Below, one piece after another: positions 1-9,555 of a stretch of 64,000 nucleotides of DNA; the first letter of the stretch is position 1, and each line of letters begins with the position of its first letter. The notes under the pieces are model-generated. The model made no database searches. It was given only the letters and a program-made list of their open reading frames with translations, and had not been told where the DNA came from. The stretch comes from Syntrophobacter sp. SbD1 (GTDB taxonomy: Bacteria; Desulfobacterota; Syntrophobacteria; Syntrophobacterales; Syntrophobacteraceae): contig OMOE01000002.1 of NCBI GenBank assembly GCA_900290365.1, forward strand, positions 1-64,000. Direction: 5' to 3'. The translations under genes were made by a program, and so were the position numbers.

Positions 1-71
1 TCTCGAAAAACTTTCGAAAAATCAGTGAGTCAGAAGAGACCCTTTTTTCAGCATCCTGTTAGTCCTCTTTG

Positions 72-437
72 TCATTTTGACTCCTTTCCCTCTGTTATGT
101 TCCCTTGCAACCGTTCTATGAAGACGCTTGATTCAGGATAAGTTTGCTTTTCCATTGAAATGTAAGTCATCCCTTCATCAACCTTCCCTTCTTTCACGAG
201 GAGGTAACCATATTCGCAGCACACACCAGGTGGAACTCTAAGTCCATTCTCTTTTGAATGTTCAATGATGTTGACCAGAACCTGCTTGTGAGCTTCCATA
301 TTCTCTGGGGTTTCATTTTTCTTATACTTGTATAGGGACTGTGAATAACCTTCCCAGTCATACATGGGCTTGGTTGTCGCAGCACATCCACCAAGAAGGA
401 TACAGGCTATTAATAAAGTGATCCACCGTTTGCTCAT
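72..437 (-). CDS. DUF4810-like lipoprotein
   Basis: Lipobox LLGGCAA; sequence resembles the DUF4810 small lipoproteins found beside CsgG genes; overlaps the next gene by 4 bp. Confidence 0.7.
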   Translation of the reverse strand: MSKRWITLLIACILLGGCAATTKPMYDWEGYSQSLYKYKKNETPENMEAHKQVLVNIIEHSKENGLRVPPGVCCEYGYLLVKEGKVDEGMTYISMEKQTYPESSVFIERLQGNITEGKESK

Positions 438-727
438 GGAATCTCAACCTCCATTGTGGTTTGACTCTGAACGTAAATGACCCTGTCTACGATCAATTTC
501 GAATCCTTGTAAATCTTAACAAAGTGCTTTCCAGAAGGAATTTGGTACAATTTGTTATCGTCTGGTGGAATCACGAAAGGCTGCATATCGTCGATCTGAA
601 TGTGAGCAGTAGCAGGATTGCCCGTGAACTGAATATAGCTCTTGTCCGCCTTCTGTATAATACCTTCTCTGTACCCGCATGCGCAAAGCAGGATGCCCGC
701 AAGAAACATTAAAAGCAGCTTCTTCAT
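434..727 (-). CDS. small lipoprotein, PEGA-like beta-rich domain
   Basis: MKKLLLMFLAGILLCAC lipobox; C-terminal IPSGKHFVKIYKDSKLI region; start at the internal MKK. Confidence 0.55.
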   Translation of the reverse strand: MKKLLLMFLAGILLCACGYREGIIQKADKSYIQFTGNPATAHIQIDDMQPFVIPPDDNKLYQIPSGKHFVKIYKDSKLIVDRVIYVQSQTTMEVEIP

Positions 728-748
728 GGATGACTCCTTCAAAAGGCC

Positions 749-1705
749 TTACAGTGCGCCTGCTTCCTGAATGTATAGTTCATCAAGGTTACTGGTTGGA
801 ATATTCCCGCTCACCTTCGTGCAGAGAGATACTTCATTGTTTGGATCACTGCCAGTGACCGAAGTTACCTGAATTTCTCCAATCGGCTGTCCAGGAAGTT
901 CGATCATCATGCCGGTTTGGGGGTTTTTGACTTTCTTGTTTTGCTTATAGACTGTGAACTGGTCTCCTATCAGCAAACCCTGTGCTTTGCCGCCTGCAAT
1001 GATGTACTGTCCACCCTCGCAAGCAAGGACATAGGACCTCCACGGTTTATTTAAGAGATTCGAGATTACGTTATTTACCAATTGCGATATGGCGGCGGAA
1101 ATCGCTTTGTCATTCAGAGTGGAATCGTAACCCGCACGTCCGCCGACCCCTATGACAGTCCCAGTTTCCGCAAACGCCTCCCCTTCGCCTTCTTCCGAGT
1201 AAATGATCTGGGCCGTGTGAACATCAACTAGCCTGACATTCACCTTTGCATAGGCTGTTTGTTTCTTCGTCCTGCTGAATACGCCAACTTCGCCAGTGTC
1301 CTTCCTGCCGAACTCGGAGACTGAGCCAATGATCAGATAATCAGCGGGAATCTTGATTGGCTTCAAATCACCTATTTCAATCTCCTTGCCTATTTTGTCG
1401 AGGTCGGCTCTTTCGAGGAGAATGAACTTGTCAGTGGCGGCAAGCTTCGCCGATATGATATCCATAGCCTGTTTTCCGGCAGGGTCCATATTTGCGTCGT
1501 AAAAGAAGCTTTGCCCATACTTGGTCTCGTTGGAAAATCTAGCTATGGCAACCTTCCTTTTAAGGAACCGTTTCGGACTTGCTTCAGTCAGTGTCGGGCT
1601 GATTTGAGGTTGCGGTTTGGTAACGGGCTGATTATCAGATTTATCAAGGGTCGCACAACCCTGCAAAAAGATGCCAAGTAGAACCAGTAAGACAAATTGC
1701 TTCAA
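749..1705 (-). CDS. CsgG/HfaB-family lipoprotein
   Basis: Lipobox LQGCAT; KRKVAIARFSNETKYG and YLIIGSVSEFG motifs of the CsgG family. Confidence 0.8.
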   Translation of the reverse strand: MKQFVLLVLLGIFLQGCATLDKSDNQPVTKPQPQISPTLTEASPKRFLKRKVAIARFSNETKYGQSFFYDANMDPAGKQAMDIISAKLAATDKFILLERADLDKIGKEIEIGDLKPIKIPADYLIIGSVSEFGRKDTGEVGVFSRTKKQTAYAKVNVRLVDVHTAQIIYSEEGEGEAFAETGTVIGVGGRAGYDSTLNDKAISAAISQLVNNVISNLLNKPWRSYVLACEGGQYIIAGGKAQGLLIGDQFTVYKQNKKVKNPQTGMMIELPGQPIGEIQVTSVTGSDPNNEVSLCTKVSGNIPTSNLDELYIQEAGAL

Positions 1706-2099
1706 TGGTGCATTCCCCTTTCTCGTTACATTATTTGAATCAGAATGATGATTTGAAAATGGATTTTAAAAGCTTTTAGCAATAAAAGGTGCAGCTGTCC
1801 ACGAGATATTCTGAGTACAGTTCATATTCTTCGAAAACCACAATTATCTGAGCTACTAGTCGATAAGGATTATCCAATAGCTATTAATATTGCAGCAGAA
1901 GAGTTATTATATGAGAAGTGCATATACAAATCAAAGACGCAGGAGAAAGGTCCACTGGACCGAATTTAGGCAGTTTTAGGATACAACTCTGCTCAATGCA
2001 GGCTCAAGCTCCGAAGACCAATATCAAACCTTCTTCAATCGACAGGTATTAAAGTGAAGAGGTGAATCGAGGCAAGGGTGGAAGTCAGGATAAAAGTCT

Positions 2100-2280
2100 T
2101 GAGCTGGATCTGGAGGCCATTTCGAAACACCTGAAACTCATGCGCACACTCTGAGCATCTCTTCTCAAAAATCTTAACCGTCGTGGACTCTGAGCAACTT
2201 CCCTGCCCAGGCAATGATGGTGGTAAACGACCATTTCGTCTCAACATTCTCACCCCCACATTCTGGACATTTTACCGGAT
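2100..2280 (-). pseudogene. zinc-ribbon ORF fragment (frameshifted)
   Basis: Minus strand reads KCPECGGENVETKWSFTTIIAWAGKLLRVHDG then, after a frame change, VKIFEKRCSECAHEFQVFRNG; paired CPEC...CSEC. Confidence 0.3.
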
Positions 2281-2707
2281 CAAAGTTGTCCTGGCATTAT
2301 TCGTGTTGTTTTCCGGAGGCTGTGCATTCACACAGGCTAATCTCGATGTAAAATACGATTCCGAAGCGGCTCGTGTTGGCCCACTGGCTTCGATAAGACC
2401 GGTGACAATGGCCCTGGCTATCTCAGGAGAAATAACGAGTTTCTGGTTTGAGCTCCAGGTCAATCTTATGACCCTTGATTTCATGGGCACGGTGGGAGTC
2501 AACTTGAACCTGGTCGATCCTGTATCCGGAGCAGTTCTCTACAGTCAATCCTACCAGGGGTATTACAATGAGACCAGCTTGGGAGGACTCGAGGGAACTT
2601 GGGAGCGTGTAATGAATACCTCTCTTGAACGAATGGTTCGAGATGTGAGCACTGACCCTAAACTGCTCGCAATTCTAAAATTGAAGAGCACTAACAGTCT
2701 ACAATGA
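2270..2707 (+). pseudogene. YajG-like lipoprotein remnant
   Basis: VVLALFVLFSGGCAFTQANLDVKYDSEAARVGPLASIRPVT resembles the YajG N-terminus, but there is no ATG/GTG/TTG near the signal peptide and the middle appears deleted. Confidence 0.4.
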
Positions 2708-2742
2708 TACATGCAGAGTAATAACATCGCCGGAATTGTGAC

Positions 2743-2791
2743 ATGAAAAATGAAAAGGACTGACCGCCGATATTCCGGCGAGCAGTCCTTT
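2743..2791 (-). terminator. intrinsic terminator of HU gene 1
   Basis: Inverted repeat AAAGGACTG...CAGTCCTTT followed on the minus strand by CATTTTTCAT. Confidence 0.6.
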
Positions 2792-2828
2792 CAGATCATT
2801 TTATTGAATGGGAGGGCATTAAATTCTG

Positions 2829-3101
2829 TTACTTGATCTTTTCGCTGAGGGTTTTGCCTGCCTTGAACTTTACAGCTTTTGAGGCCGGAATTTTGATCTT
2901 TTCGCCGGTCCGGGGATTGCGCCCTTCACGTTCAGATCTTGCCGCGACGCTGAAAGTCCCGAAACCTACCAGCGTAATCTTGTCACCGCCTGACAAGGCG
3001 GCGGAAACAGCCGCAACTAATCCATTTAAGGCTTTTTCAGCCTGTGATTTGATAATTCCACCTTCACTTGCGATCTTTGCAACCAATTCAGCTTTCGTCA
3101 T
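2829..3101 (-). CDS. hup: HU-family DNA-binding protein
   Basis: 90 aa MTKAELVAKIASEGG...[40 protein letters not shown]. Confidence 0.95.
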   Translation of the reverse strand: MTKAELVAKIASEGGIIKSQAEKALNGLVAAVSAALSGGDKITLVGFGTFSVAARSEREGRNPRTGEKIKIPASKAVKFKAGKTLSEKIK

Positions 3102-3134
3102 TTCCTGTCCTCCTTACAGTTAGATGATGAAAAA

Positions 3135-3707
3135 CTACTCGGGTTTAAGTTTCTTCAGCAGCGGCAAAAGCGCCCTGAATTCGCTTGTGCCCGCCCGGTT
3201 GAGCAGTTCAAAAATGATCATCTCAGTCGAACTCATCACTGCGCCCGCCCTGTCCAGGCGATGCATGCCTGTTTGTTTGTCTGATGCGCCCCTCGATGTC
3301 ACCGCGTCTTGAGCGATATGGACTCGATATCCAAGACGCAGGGCGCTCACGCCAGTGTGGAAAATACACACGTGCCCTTCCATGCCCGCAAGAAGCAGAG
3401 TGTTGCGCCCTATTTCCTCGATTGCCCGAACGATGTCACCGTTTTCGAAACAACTGAATTCCATCTTGCCAATCAGCTTGGGCCGGGAAATCTTGTCTAC
3501 AAGCTCTGGCAGAAATGGACCTAATTTGTCCGGATTGTGGACAGTGCACAGAATGGGGATCTCAAAAAGCTCTGCAACCTCGATCAGAGCGCCGGTATTT
3601 AGGACTGTCCGGTCCCGCTCAATACACAGGTCAAGCAGCGGCTTTTGAATATCCACCAGCAGCAGAATGCAGTCCCGGCGATTCAGGAATTCCAGATTGC
3701 CATTCAT
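3135..3707 (-). CDS. isochorismatase-family hydrolase
   Basis: LLLVDIQKPLLD, LLAGMEGHVCIFHTGVSALRLGYRVHIAQDAVTSR. Confidence 0.85.
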   Translation of the reverse strand: MNGNLEFLNRRDCILLLVDIQKPLLDLCIERDRTVLNTGALIEVAELFEIPILCTVHNPDKLGPFLPELVDKISRPKLIGKMEFSCFENGDIVRAIEEIGRNTLLLAGMEGHVCIFHTGVSALRLGYRVHIAQDAVTSRGASDKQTGMHRLDRAGAVMSSTEMIIFELLNRAGTSEFRALLPLLKKLKPE

Positions 3708-3780
3708 TGTTTTGCCTCCGATTTCGTGAGTTTTTCGCTAACTTGATTAATCACTGTACGCTATTTCGCAACCGTTGACA

Positions 3781-4079
3781 GATCGACAACTCGCGCAATT
3801 CAGCGATTTGTCTCCACTCCAGGAATTCTTTTCCCTTGTATCAATTCAGGTACGGACTCCCGGGTTTGAATTACGCAGCATGAGCCATCCCCGGTTCAAA
3901 ATCTATCCAATCTGTTCAAGGTATGTAGATTAAGCTGGATGGCTCAGCAAATCAGTATACAGTCCTTAAGACACTTACAATTTGTATTTCCAACCAATTT
4001 TGGTTGACTCTTAAAAAGGCCGGACGCATAATCCTGATGACATTTCACCGATCGACAACTCGCGCAATCCAGCGATTCG
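3781..4079. repeat. 30-bp direct repeat pair (3781-3810 and 4050-4079)
   Basis: GATCGACAACTCGCGCAAT[T/C]CAGCGATT[T/C]G, 28/30 identical. Confidence 0.7.
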
Positions 4080-4184
4080 TTCGCGCGGCTGCGGTTGATC
4101 TTGAGAGACGCAGAGAGCGCAGAGAATAACTCCCAAGGCGTCTGACCGCTATTGAAAATCAAATCGCATTATAGAGGAGGGAAA

Positions 4185-4967
4185 ATGGAACAGCCAATGG
4201 TTTTGGAAGATCGGTCGGGACAAACGAGTATTTTGACGCTCAATCGGCCTGACGTCATGAATTCCTTGAATTTCGATTTGCTCAGGGCACTGGGAGAAAA
4301 GGTCCAAACCCTTCAATGGGACCCGGAAGTGCGGGTAATCGTAATAACGGGCGCCGGCCAAAAAGCTTTTTGCGCGGGAGCCGACCTGAAAGAGAGGGCG
4401 TCGATGCCCGAAGACCAGGTGAGACAATTCATTTTAACCCTTCGCAGTCTGTTCACTTTCATTGAATACATGAACAAGCCGGTCATTGCGGCAGTGAACG
4501 GAATCGCCCTGGGGGGCGGCACCGAGCTTGCGCTCGCCTGCGACATACGTATCGTTTCAGAAAATGCAACGATGGGCCTTACCGAAACACGGCTGGCCAT
4601 AATCCCGGGTGGCGGCGGCACTCAGCGCCTGCCGCGGATTGTGGGAAAGGGCAAGGCCAAAGAGCTAATCTTCACCGGCAGGCGCGTTGATTCAAAGGAA
4701 GCCCTCGATATCGGCCTGGTCAATAAAGTCGCACCTGCCGAAAAGTTGATGGACGCATGCCTGGAGATGGCTGCGATGATATGTGAAGCCGGTCCGATCG
4801 CCGTCAGCCAGGCAAAGTACGCCATAAACTACGGTTGCGAAGTGGACCTCAATACGGGCCTTGCCATAGAATCGAATGCCTACTGGGTCACAATTCCCAC
4901 TGAAGATCGCATGGAAGGGTTAGTCGCCTTTAGAGAAAAAAGGAAACCCGTATATAAGGGAAAGTGA
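4185..4967 (+). CDS. enoyl-CoA hydratase/isomerase (candidate methylglutaconyl-CoA hydratase)
   Basis: Crotonase motifs GAGQKAFCAGADLKE and NGIALGGGTELALACDIRI; GAGGAGG Shine-Dalgarno upstream of ATG 4185. Confidence 0.9.
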   Translation: MEQPMVLEDRSGQTSILTLNRPDVMNSLNFDLLRALGEKVQTLQWDPEVRVIVITGAGQKAFCAGADLKERASMPEDQVRQFILTLRSLFTFIEYMNKPVIAAVNGIALGGGTELALACDIRIVSENATMGLTETRLAIIPGGGGTQRLPRIVGKGKAKELIFTGRRVDSKEALDIGLVNKVAPAEKLMDACLEMAAMICEAGPIAVSQAKYAINYGCEVDLNTGLAIESNAYWVTIPTEDRMEGLVAFREKRKPVYKGK

Positions 4968-5043
4968 ATCAGTTTTAAGTTTTCAGTTTTAAGTTTTGAG
5001 TAATCAACTGAAAACTCAAACAATGCGGTCAAGTTGATCAACT

Positions 5044-6429
5044 ATGTCCGATAACGATTTGCGAATTCTAGAACATGTAGGCGACGCGATCCTCATTACA
5101 GCGAAGGACGGGTCCGTCGTTTACGCAAACGAAGCCTACTGCCGCATCATTGGGTTGCCCGCCGAGTCCATTATTGATCGCAAGCTCTGCGATATCGAAC
5201 CGGATTCTCTCACCCTCAAGGCCATGGCCAATCGCACTGAGGTATTCCATGTCCACAAATACGTTGAGGCCCTCAAAATGGGCCTCAACTGCTCGGTTTT
5301 GCTTATACCTTCGCCGGCGGATTTTACGCAATCCGTTACCATAGTGAACAGGTTCCACCAGGATGCCGCCTGCCATGATTTTCAAGCAAAACAGCGGTAT
5401 GTGGAGTCCTACCTGGAGGCCGGCATCGCACAGGGGGTCGAACTGCCTCTTCCTTTCCGTAAACTTGTAGGGACAAGCAACAGCTTCAGGGCCGCTTTGC
5501 ATATGGCTTACAAGGCCGGCAAAGCGGACTTTTCCGTCCTTGTCACGGGTGAAAGCGGGGTTGGAAAGGAATTGTTGGTTCGAGCAATTCACGAGTCCAG
5601 CCAACGCCGCAATCATGAATTTGTGAGCATAAACTGTGCGGCCATACCGAGCACATTGATCGAATCCGAACTCTTTGGCTACGCCTCCGGCAGCTTTACC
5701 GGAGGAAGACGAGAGGGCAAAAAGGGCCTGTTTGACCTCGCCGATAAAGGAACGATTTTTTTCGACGAAGTCGCCGACTTCGAGTTGAACACTCAGGCCA
5801 AGATTCTAAGGGTCCTCGAAGAGGGAGAGTTCAGAAGGGTTGGAGATCAGAAGTGTATACCTGTTGACACACGAGTTTTGAGCGCCACCAACAGGGACCT
5901 CAATAGAATGATGCTCGAAGGGAAGTTCAGGGAGGATCTTTACTACCGGCTAAACACAATGACCGTCCATGTGCCGCCTATACGAGAACGGGGGCGGGAC
6001 ATAGAACTTCTTGCCGAACACTTCCTTTCGTTTTTTTGTGAACAGTATAAAAAGAATGCCGGGATCAGCCGGGCCACACTGGATATCTTCTATGCCCACG
6101 CCTGGCCGGGTAACGCCAGGGAGCTGCGAAGCGTGGTGCACTACGCGCTCAATATGACCGATTCCGACGTCATAGAGCCAAGCGACCTGCCCCATTATCT
6201 GCTGCTCTCGGGGGGCCGGGCCGCGCTGAACAAGAGGATTCCCCAAAAAGGCGCGGATTCGGAGGACTTCCGGCCCGGCTTCGTCTACAGGGATGTAATG
6301 GACGCTTTCGAAAAGGACCTCATCGAGGTGATCCTGAACCGATATCCAAACCGGACCAAAGCCATGCAGGCCCTGGGTCTCAGCCGCCGCTCATTTTATT
6401 TGAAACTGAAAAAACATGGGATTTCGTAG
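5044..6429 (+). CDS. PAS-AAA+-Fis sigma54-dependent transcriptional regulator
   Basis: N-terminal PAS; Walker A GESGVGKE; GTIFFDEVADF; C-terminal Fis-type HTH NRTKAMQALGLSRRSFYLKLKKHG; GAFTGA loop reads GSFTGG. Confidence 0.9.
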   Translation: MSDNDLRILEHVGDAILITAKDGSVVYANEAYCRIIGLPAESIIDRKLCDIEPDSLTLKAMANRTEVFHVHKYVEALKMGLNCSVLLIPSPADFTQSVTIVNRFHQDAACHDFQAKQRYVESYLEAGIAQGVELPLPFRKLVGTSNSFRAALHMAYKAGKADFSVLVTGESGVGKELLVRAIHESSQRRNHEFVSINCAAIPSTLIESELFGYASGSFTGGRREGKKGLFDLADKGTIFFDEVADFELNTQAKILRVLEEGEFRRVGDQKCIPVDTRVLSATNRDLNRMMLEGKFREDLYYRLNTMTVHVPPIRERGRDIELLAEHFLSFFCEQYKKNAGISRATLDIFYAHAWPGNARELRSVVHYALNMTDSDVIEPSDLPHYLLLSGGRAALNKRIPQKGADSEDFRPGFVYRDVMDAFEKDLIEVILNRYPNRTKAMQALGLSRRSFYLKLKKHGIS

Positions 6430-6460
6430 GTGGCGGGCGGTGGGACCGCCAGCCAGGTTT

Positions 6461-6481
6461 GCCGCCGCCTACGGCGGCGGC
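6461..6481. repeat. 9-bp-stem GC hairpin GCCGCCGCC-TAC-GGCGGCGGC downstream of the regulator
   Basis: Perfect inverted repeat, no U-tract. Confidence 0.5.
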
Positions 6482-6727
6482 AAGAAAAATCCCCCCTGCC
6501 CTCTCCCGGATCGGAGTCCGGGATCTATCCTTAAGATTGAGTTTTGCAAGAGGCTCGGAGGCTTGAATAATTGTATAAAAAAGGTGCCAAGATGCCCTGC
6601 TGTTACGATGAGTATACATTTATTCACGCCCTGCCAACCTGTTTTTCGACTCGATAACACAATAATAAACCTCTGGCTCTTTGTATAAAGCGGTTCTTGA
6701 TACCAACCTCGTCTCCTCCCGAGAATT

Positions 6728-6743
6728 TGGAACGGTTCTTGCG
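6728..6743 (+). promoter_or_regulatory. candidate sigma54 -24/-12 promoter TGGAACGGTTCTTGCG
   Basis: Matches TGGCACG-N4-TTGC with one mismatch and exact GG-GC spacing; about 80 bp upstream of the 6824 start codon. Confidence 0.65.
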
Positions 6744-6823
6744 CATTGATGAATTCGCAACATTTCTTCATGCCCCTCGCGGGGGCCGGTAATTGCGGAA
6801 CACACTCGAGCGAAGATGAATCC

Positions 6824-7840
6824 ATGCGACCCGATGTAGAGCTTATCGAAATAGGTCCCAGAGAAGGGCTCCAGTACCACCGGACGTACATTCCTTCCGA
6901 CCGGAAGATCGCCCTGGTGAACATGCTCTTTGATTGCGGATTCCCGAAGGTAGAGGTTACTTCCTTCGTTCATCCCAAGGCTGCGCCTCAAATGAAGGAC
7001 GCGGTCGATGTGCTCTCGGGGATTCGGCTCGGCCGGGGCCGGGAGGAGCAGCAGAAAGTCTGCCAGGTTTTAGTCCCGAATGAAACCGGATGCCGCAACG
7101 CCATAGCTTGCAAAACAGATGAAATCGCGGTGTGGATCTTTTTGACCGACCGTTTGAGCTACTCCACGCTTAACAGCAGCGTCGCCGAATCGCTGAAAAG
7201 AATCAGCACGATCTGCGAAATTGCCAAAGCAAATGCAGTGAAAGTGAGTGCGTACATCGGAGCAGCTTTCGGCTATCCCGGAGAAGACGACAATCACATT
7301 GAGAATTTGTGCTCCATGGCAGCCAAACTGGTCCGGCTCGGCTGTTATCTCGTGTGCTTAAACGACGAGCTAGCAATAGCCAACCCGGTAACCGTGCGCC
7401 AACATGTGCGCCTTTGTGCATCGGAGGTGGAAGCATCGAGGCTTGCGGTCCATTTCCATGATAACCGTGGAATGGGGCTGGCCAATGTCCTGGCTGCTTA
7501 CGAGTCCGGCATACGCATTTTCAAGTCCGGCCTTGGAGGGGCAGGCGTCCACAGTTATTTCAGAACGGCAGTTTCCGCTAAGTCTTTGGGAAAGAGCGAC
7601 CCACACGGGTTGGCCACCGAAGACCTTGTATACGCCTTCGAAGAGATGGGCATCTCAACGGGAATAGATATCGACCGTTTGATTCAGTGCGGTCGTTTCC
7701 TCGAAAGACTTTTAGGAGCAAGGCTGCACAGCCGGGTCCTGTCGAGCGGACTTTCGGCAGAGACGCTGAGCGAAGCAAGGAAGACGGTGAGCTTTGAGAA
7801 TCAGTGGCCAGTGGCCGGTGGTCAGTCTTCGGAGATTTAG
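6824..7840 (+). CDS. hydroxymethylglutaryl-CoA lyase family protein
   Basis: ELIEIGPREGLQYHRTYIPSDRKIALVNMLFDCGFPKVEVTSFVHPK; GLGGAGVHSYFRTAVS region. Confidence 0.88.
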   Translation: MRPDVELIEIGPREGLQYHRTYIPSDRKIALVNMLFDCGFPKVEVTSFVHPKAAPQMKDAVDVLSGIRLGRGREEQQKVCQVLVPNETGCRNAIACKTDEIAVWIFLTDRLSYSTLNSSVAESLKRISTICEIAKANAVKVSAYIGAAFGYPGEDDNHIENLCSMAAKLVRLGCYLVCLNDELAIANPVTVRQHVRLCASEVEASRLAVHFHDNRGMGLANVLAAYESGIRIFKSGLGGAGVHSYFRTAVSAKSLGKSDPHGLATEDLVYAFEEMGISTGIDIDRLIQCGRFLERLLGARLHSRVLSSGLSAETLSEARKTVSFENQWPVAGGQSSEI

Positions 7841-7890
7841 ACAGGATTAACTTGATCTGACGACTTACGACTGTTTTTAAGGGAGCTATT

Positions 7891-9528
7891 ATGGAAGACG
7901 AAGTCCGGACACAGCGTCTCAGGCATTGGGAAGAACAGGATGCCATCGTCATGGAACACCGCAAAGAGGCTTACGATATCGGCGGCGAAAAGCAACTCCA
8001 ACGCCTTGCCAAGCAGGGCAAAAGACCAATGCGTGAGCTAATCAGGATGCTGATCGATCCGGGCACGGAGTTCTTTGAACTCGGATTGGATGCGGGTTAC
8101 AACATTGGAGATATAAAGCTCTACGGCGGGGACGTTTACCTCTCGGAGAACAGGGGCCACATTCCTGGGGGGGGCGTAGTAACCGGAGTCGGTGTCGTTC
8201 ACGGCAAGGACTGTATGATCTTTGCCAATGAAAACCGCCTTGCGGCCGGCAGCTATTTTCCGATTACTCTCAAAAAACACATGAGGGCACAGGCTATAGC
8301 CGAGCGCCTTAAATTGCCCTGCATTTACATTGCGGACTCGGGTGGGGTCAACCTTCCGATGCAGTTAGGCTGCTTTGCCGACGACGGCCACTTCGGCGCC
8401 ATGTTTTATAACATGTGCCGCATGTCGGCCAAGGGCATCAGACAATATACTCTGTCCACCGGCGGGAACACGGCGGGCGGGGCCTACATCGTCTACCTCG
8501 CTTCCGAATCCATAATGATAGAAAAGCTTTCTTTTGCGTTTCTGGCCGGCCCTCCAATGGTGAAATCGGCCATCGGCGAGACGGTGTCAATGGAAGATCT
8601 GGGAGGGGCCTATGTCCACACGCAGCACTCCGGCGGCTGCGACCACCTCGTAAAATCCCAGGAAGAAGGCATCCTGAAGCTCCGCGACATGATCGAGTTC
8701 GAGCCCGCTCAGCCCCTTTACTGTGAGCGAAGAAAACCGGTAGAGCCAAAGTTCGACCATAAAGAAATGATGCGCTCGTCTCCGGTCAATACATACAGCG
8801 TGATCAGCATAAAGGACACTCTCAAGTGCCTTGCCGATGACAGCTATTTCCATGAATACAAACCGACCTACGGCCTCATCCGGGGTCAATCCCTCACTAC
8901 CGGCAAGATGTGGTTGAAAGGGATGCCGGTGGGGGTCGTTGCATCCAATGGTAACGGCATCATCTATATCGAGTCGGCAAGAAAGGCCACGGAATGGATG
9001 ATTCGCTGCGGCAACGCCAAGCTGCCGGTGATCTTTTTACAGGGGTCTCCCGGCTATATGGTAGGCCAACAAGAAGAATGGGGCGGCATAGGAAAATATG
9101 GAGCAGATATGGTCCGTGCGTGCAGCGCTTTGAACGTTCCGAAAATCCAGCTTGTTATTGGCCCCGACCACGGGGCGGCCAACTACGGCATGTGCGGAAG
9201 GGCTTTCAAACCCGTGTTCTGCTTTACAAACATGAGGGGCCGCACGACTGTTATGTCCGGCAAGACTGCGGGATTCGTTATAGAAACTATCCGCAGAAAG
9301 AACATGGTCGACAAGGGCGAAACCGTAGATGAGAACAAAATGGCGGAATTTCGCAAAATGATGATCGAGCGCTACGATGCCGAGGGACATCCCTTTTTGA
9401 CCGGCTCCGTATTGTTTCATGACGGCGTCATCACCTTCGGCGAGGTCCGTGAAAAGCTGGCCAGGGCCCTTGAGCTTTGCTACCGCGCCCCCATTGATAG
9501 AAGTGACTGGGGTGATCTGAAGTTCTAA
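7891..9528 (+). CDS. acyl-CoA carboxylase carboxyltransferase subunit (MCC-beta/GcdA type)
   Basis: GAMFYNMCRMSAKGI, NTAGGAYIVYLASE, FLAGPPMVKSAIGETVSMEDLGGAYVHT, AARKATEWMIRC-type CT domains. Confidence 0.88.
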   Translation: MEDEVRTQRLRHWEEQDAIVMEHRKEAYDIGGEKQLQRLAKQGKRPMRELIRMLIDPGTEFFELGLDAGYNIGDIKLYGGDVYLSENRGHIPGGGVVTGVGVVHGKDCMIFANENRLAAGSYFPITLKKHMRAQAIAERLKLPCIYIADSGGVNLPMQLGCFADDGHFGAMFYNMCRMSAKGIRQYTLSTGGNTAGGAYIVYLASESIMIEKLSFAFLAGPPMVKSAIGETVSMEDLGGAYVHTQHSGGCDHLVKSQEEGILKLRDMIEFEPAQPLYCERRKPVEPKFDHKEMMRSSPVNTYSVISIKDTLKCLADDSYFHEYKPTYGLIRGQSLTTGKMWLKGMPVGVVASNGNGIIYIESARKATEWMIRCGNAKLPVIFLQGSPGYMVGQQEEWGGIGKYGADMVRACSALNVPKIQLVIGPDHGAANYGMCGRAFKPVFCFTNMRGRTTVMSGKTAGFVIETIRRKNMVDKGETVDENKMAEFRKMMIERYDAEGHPFLTGSVLFHDGVITFGEVREKLARALELCYRAPIDRSDWGDLKF

Positions 9529-9555
9529 CAATAATTAAGAAGGAGACTTGGGATC

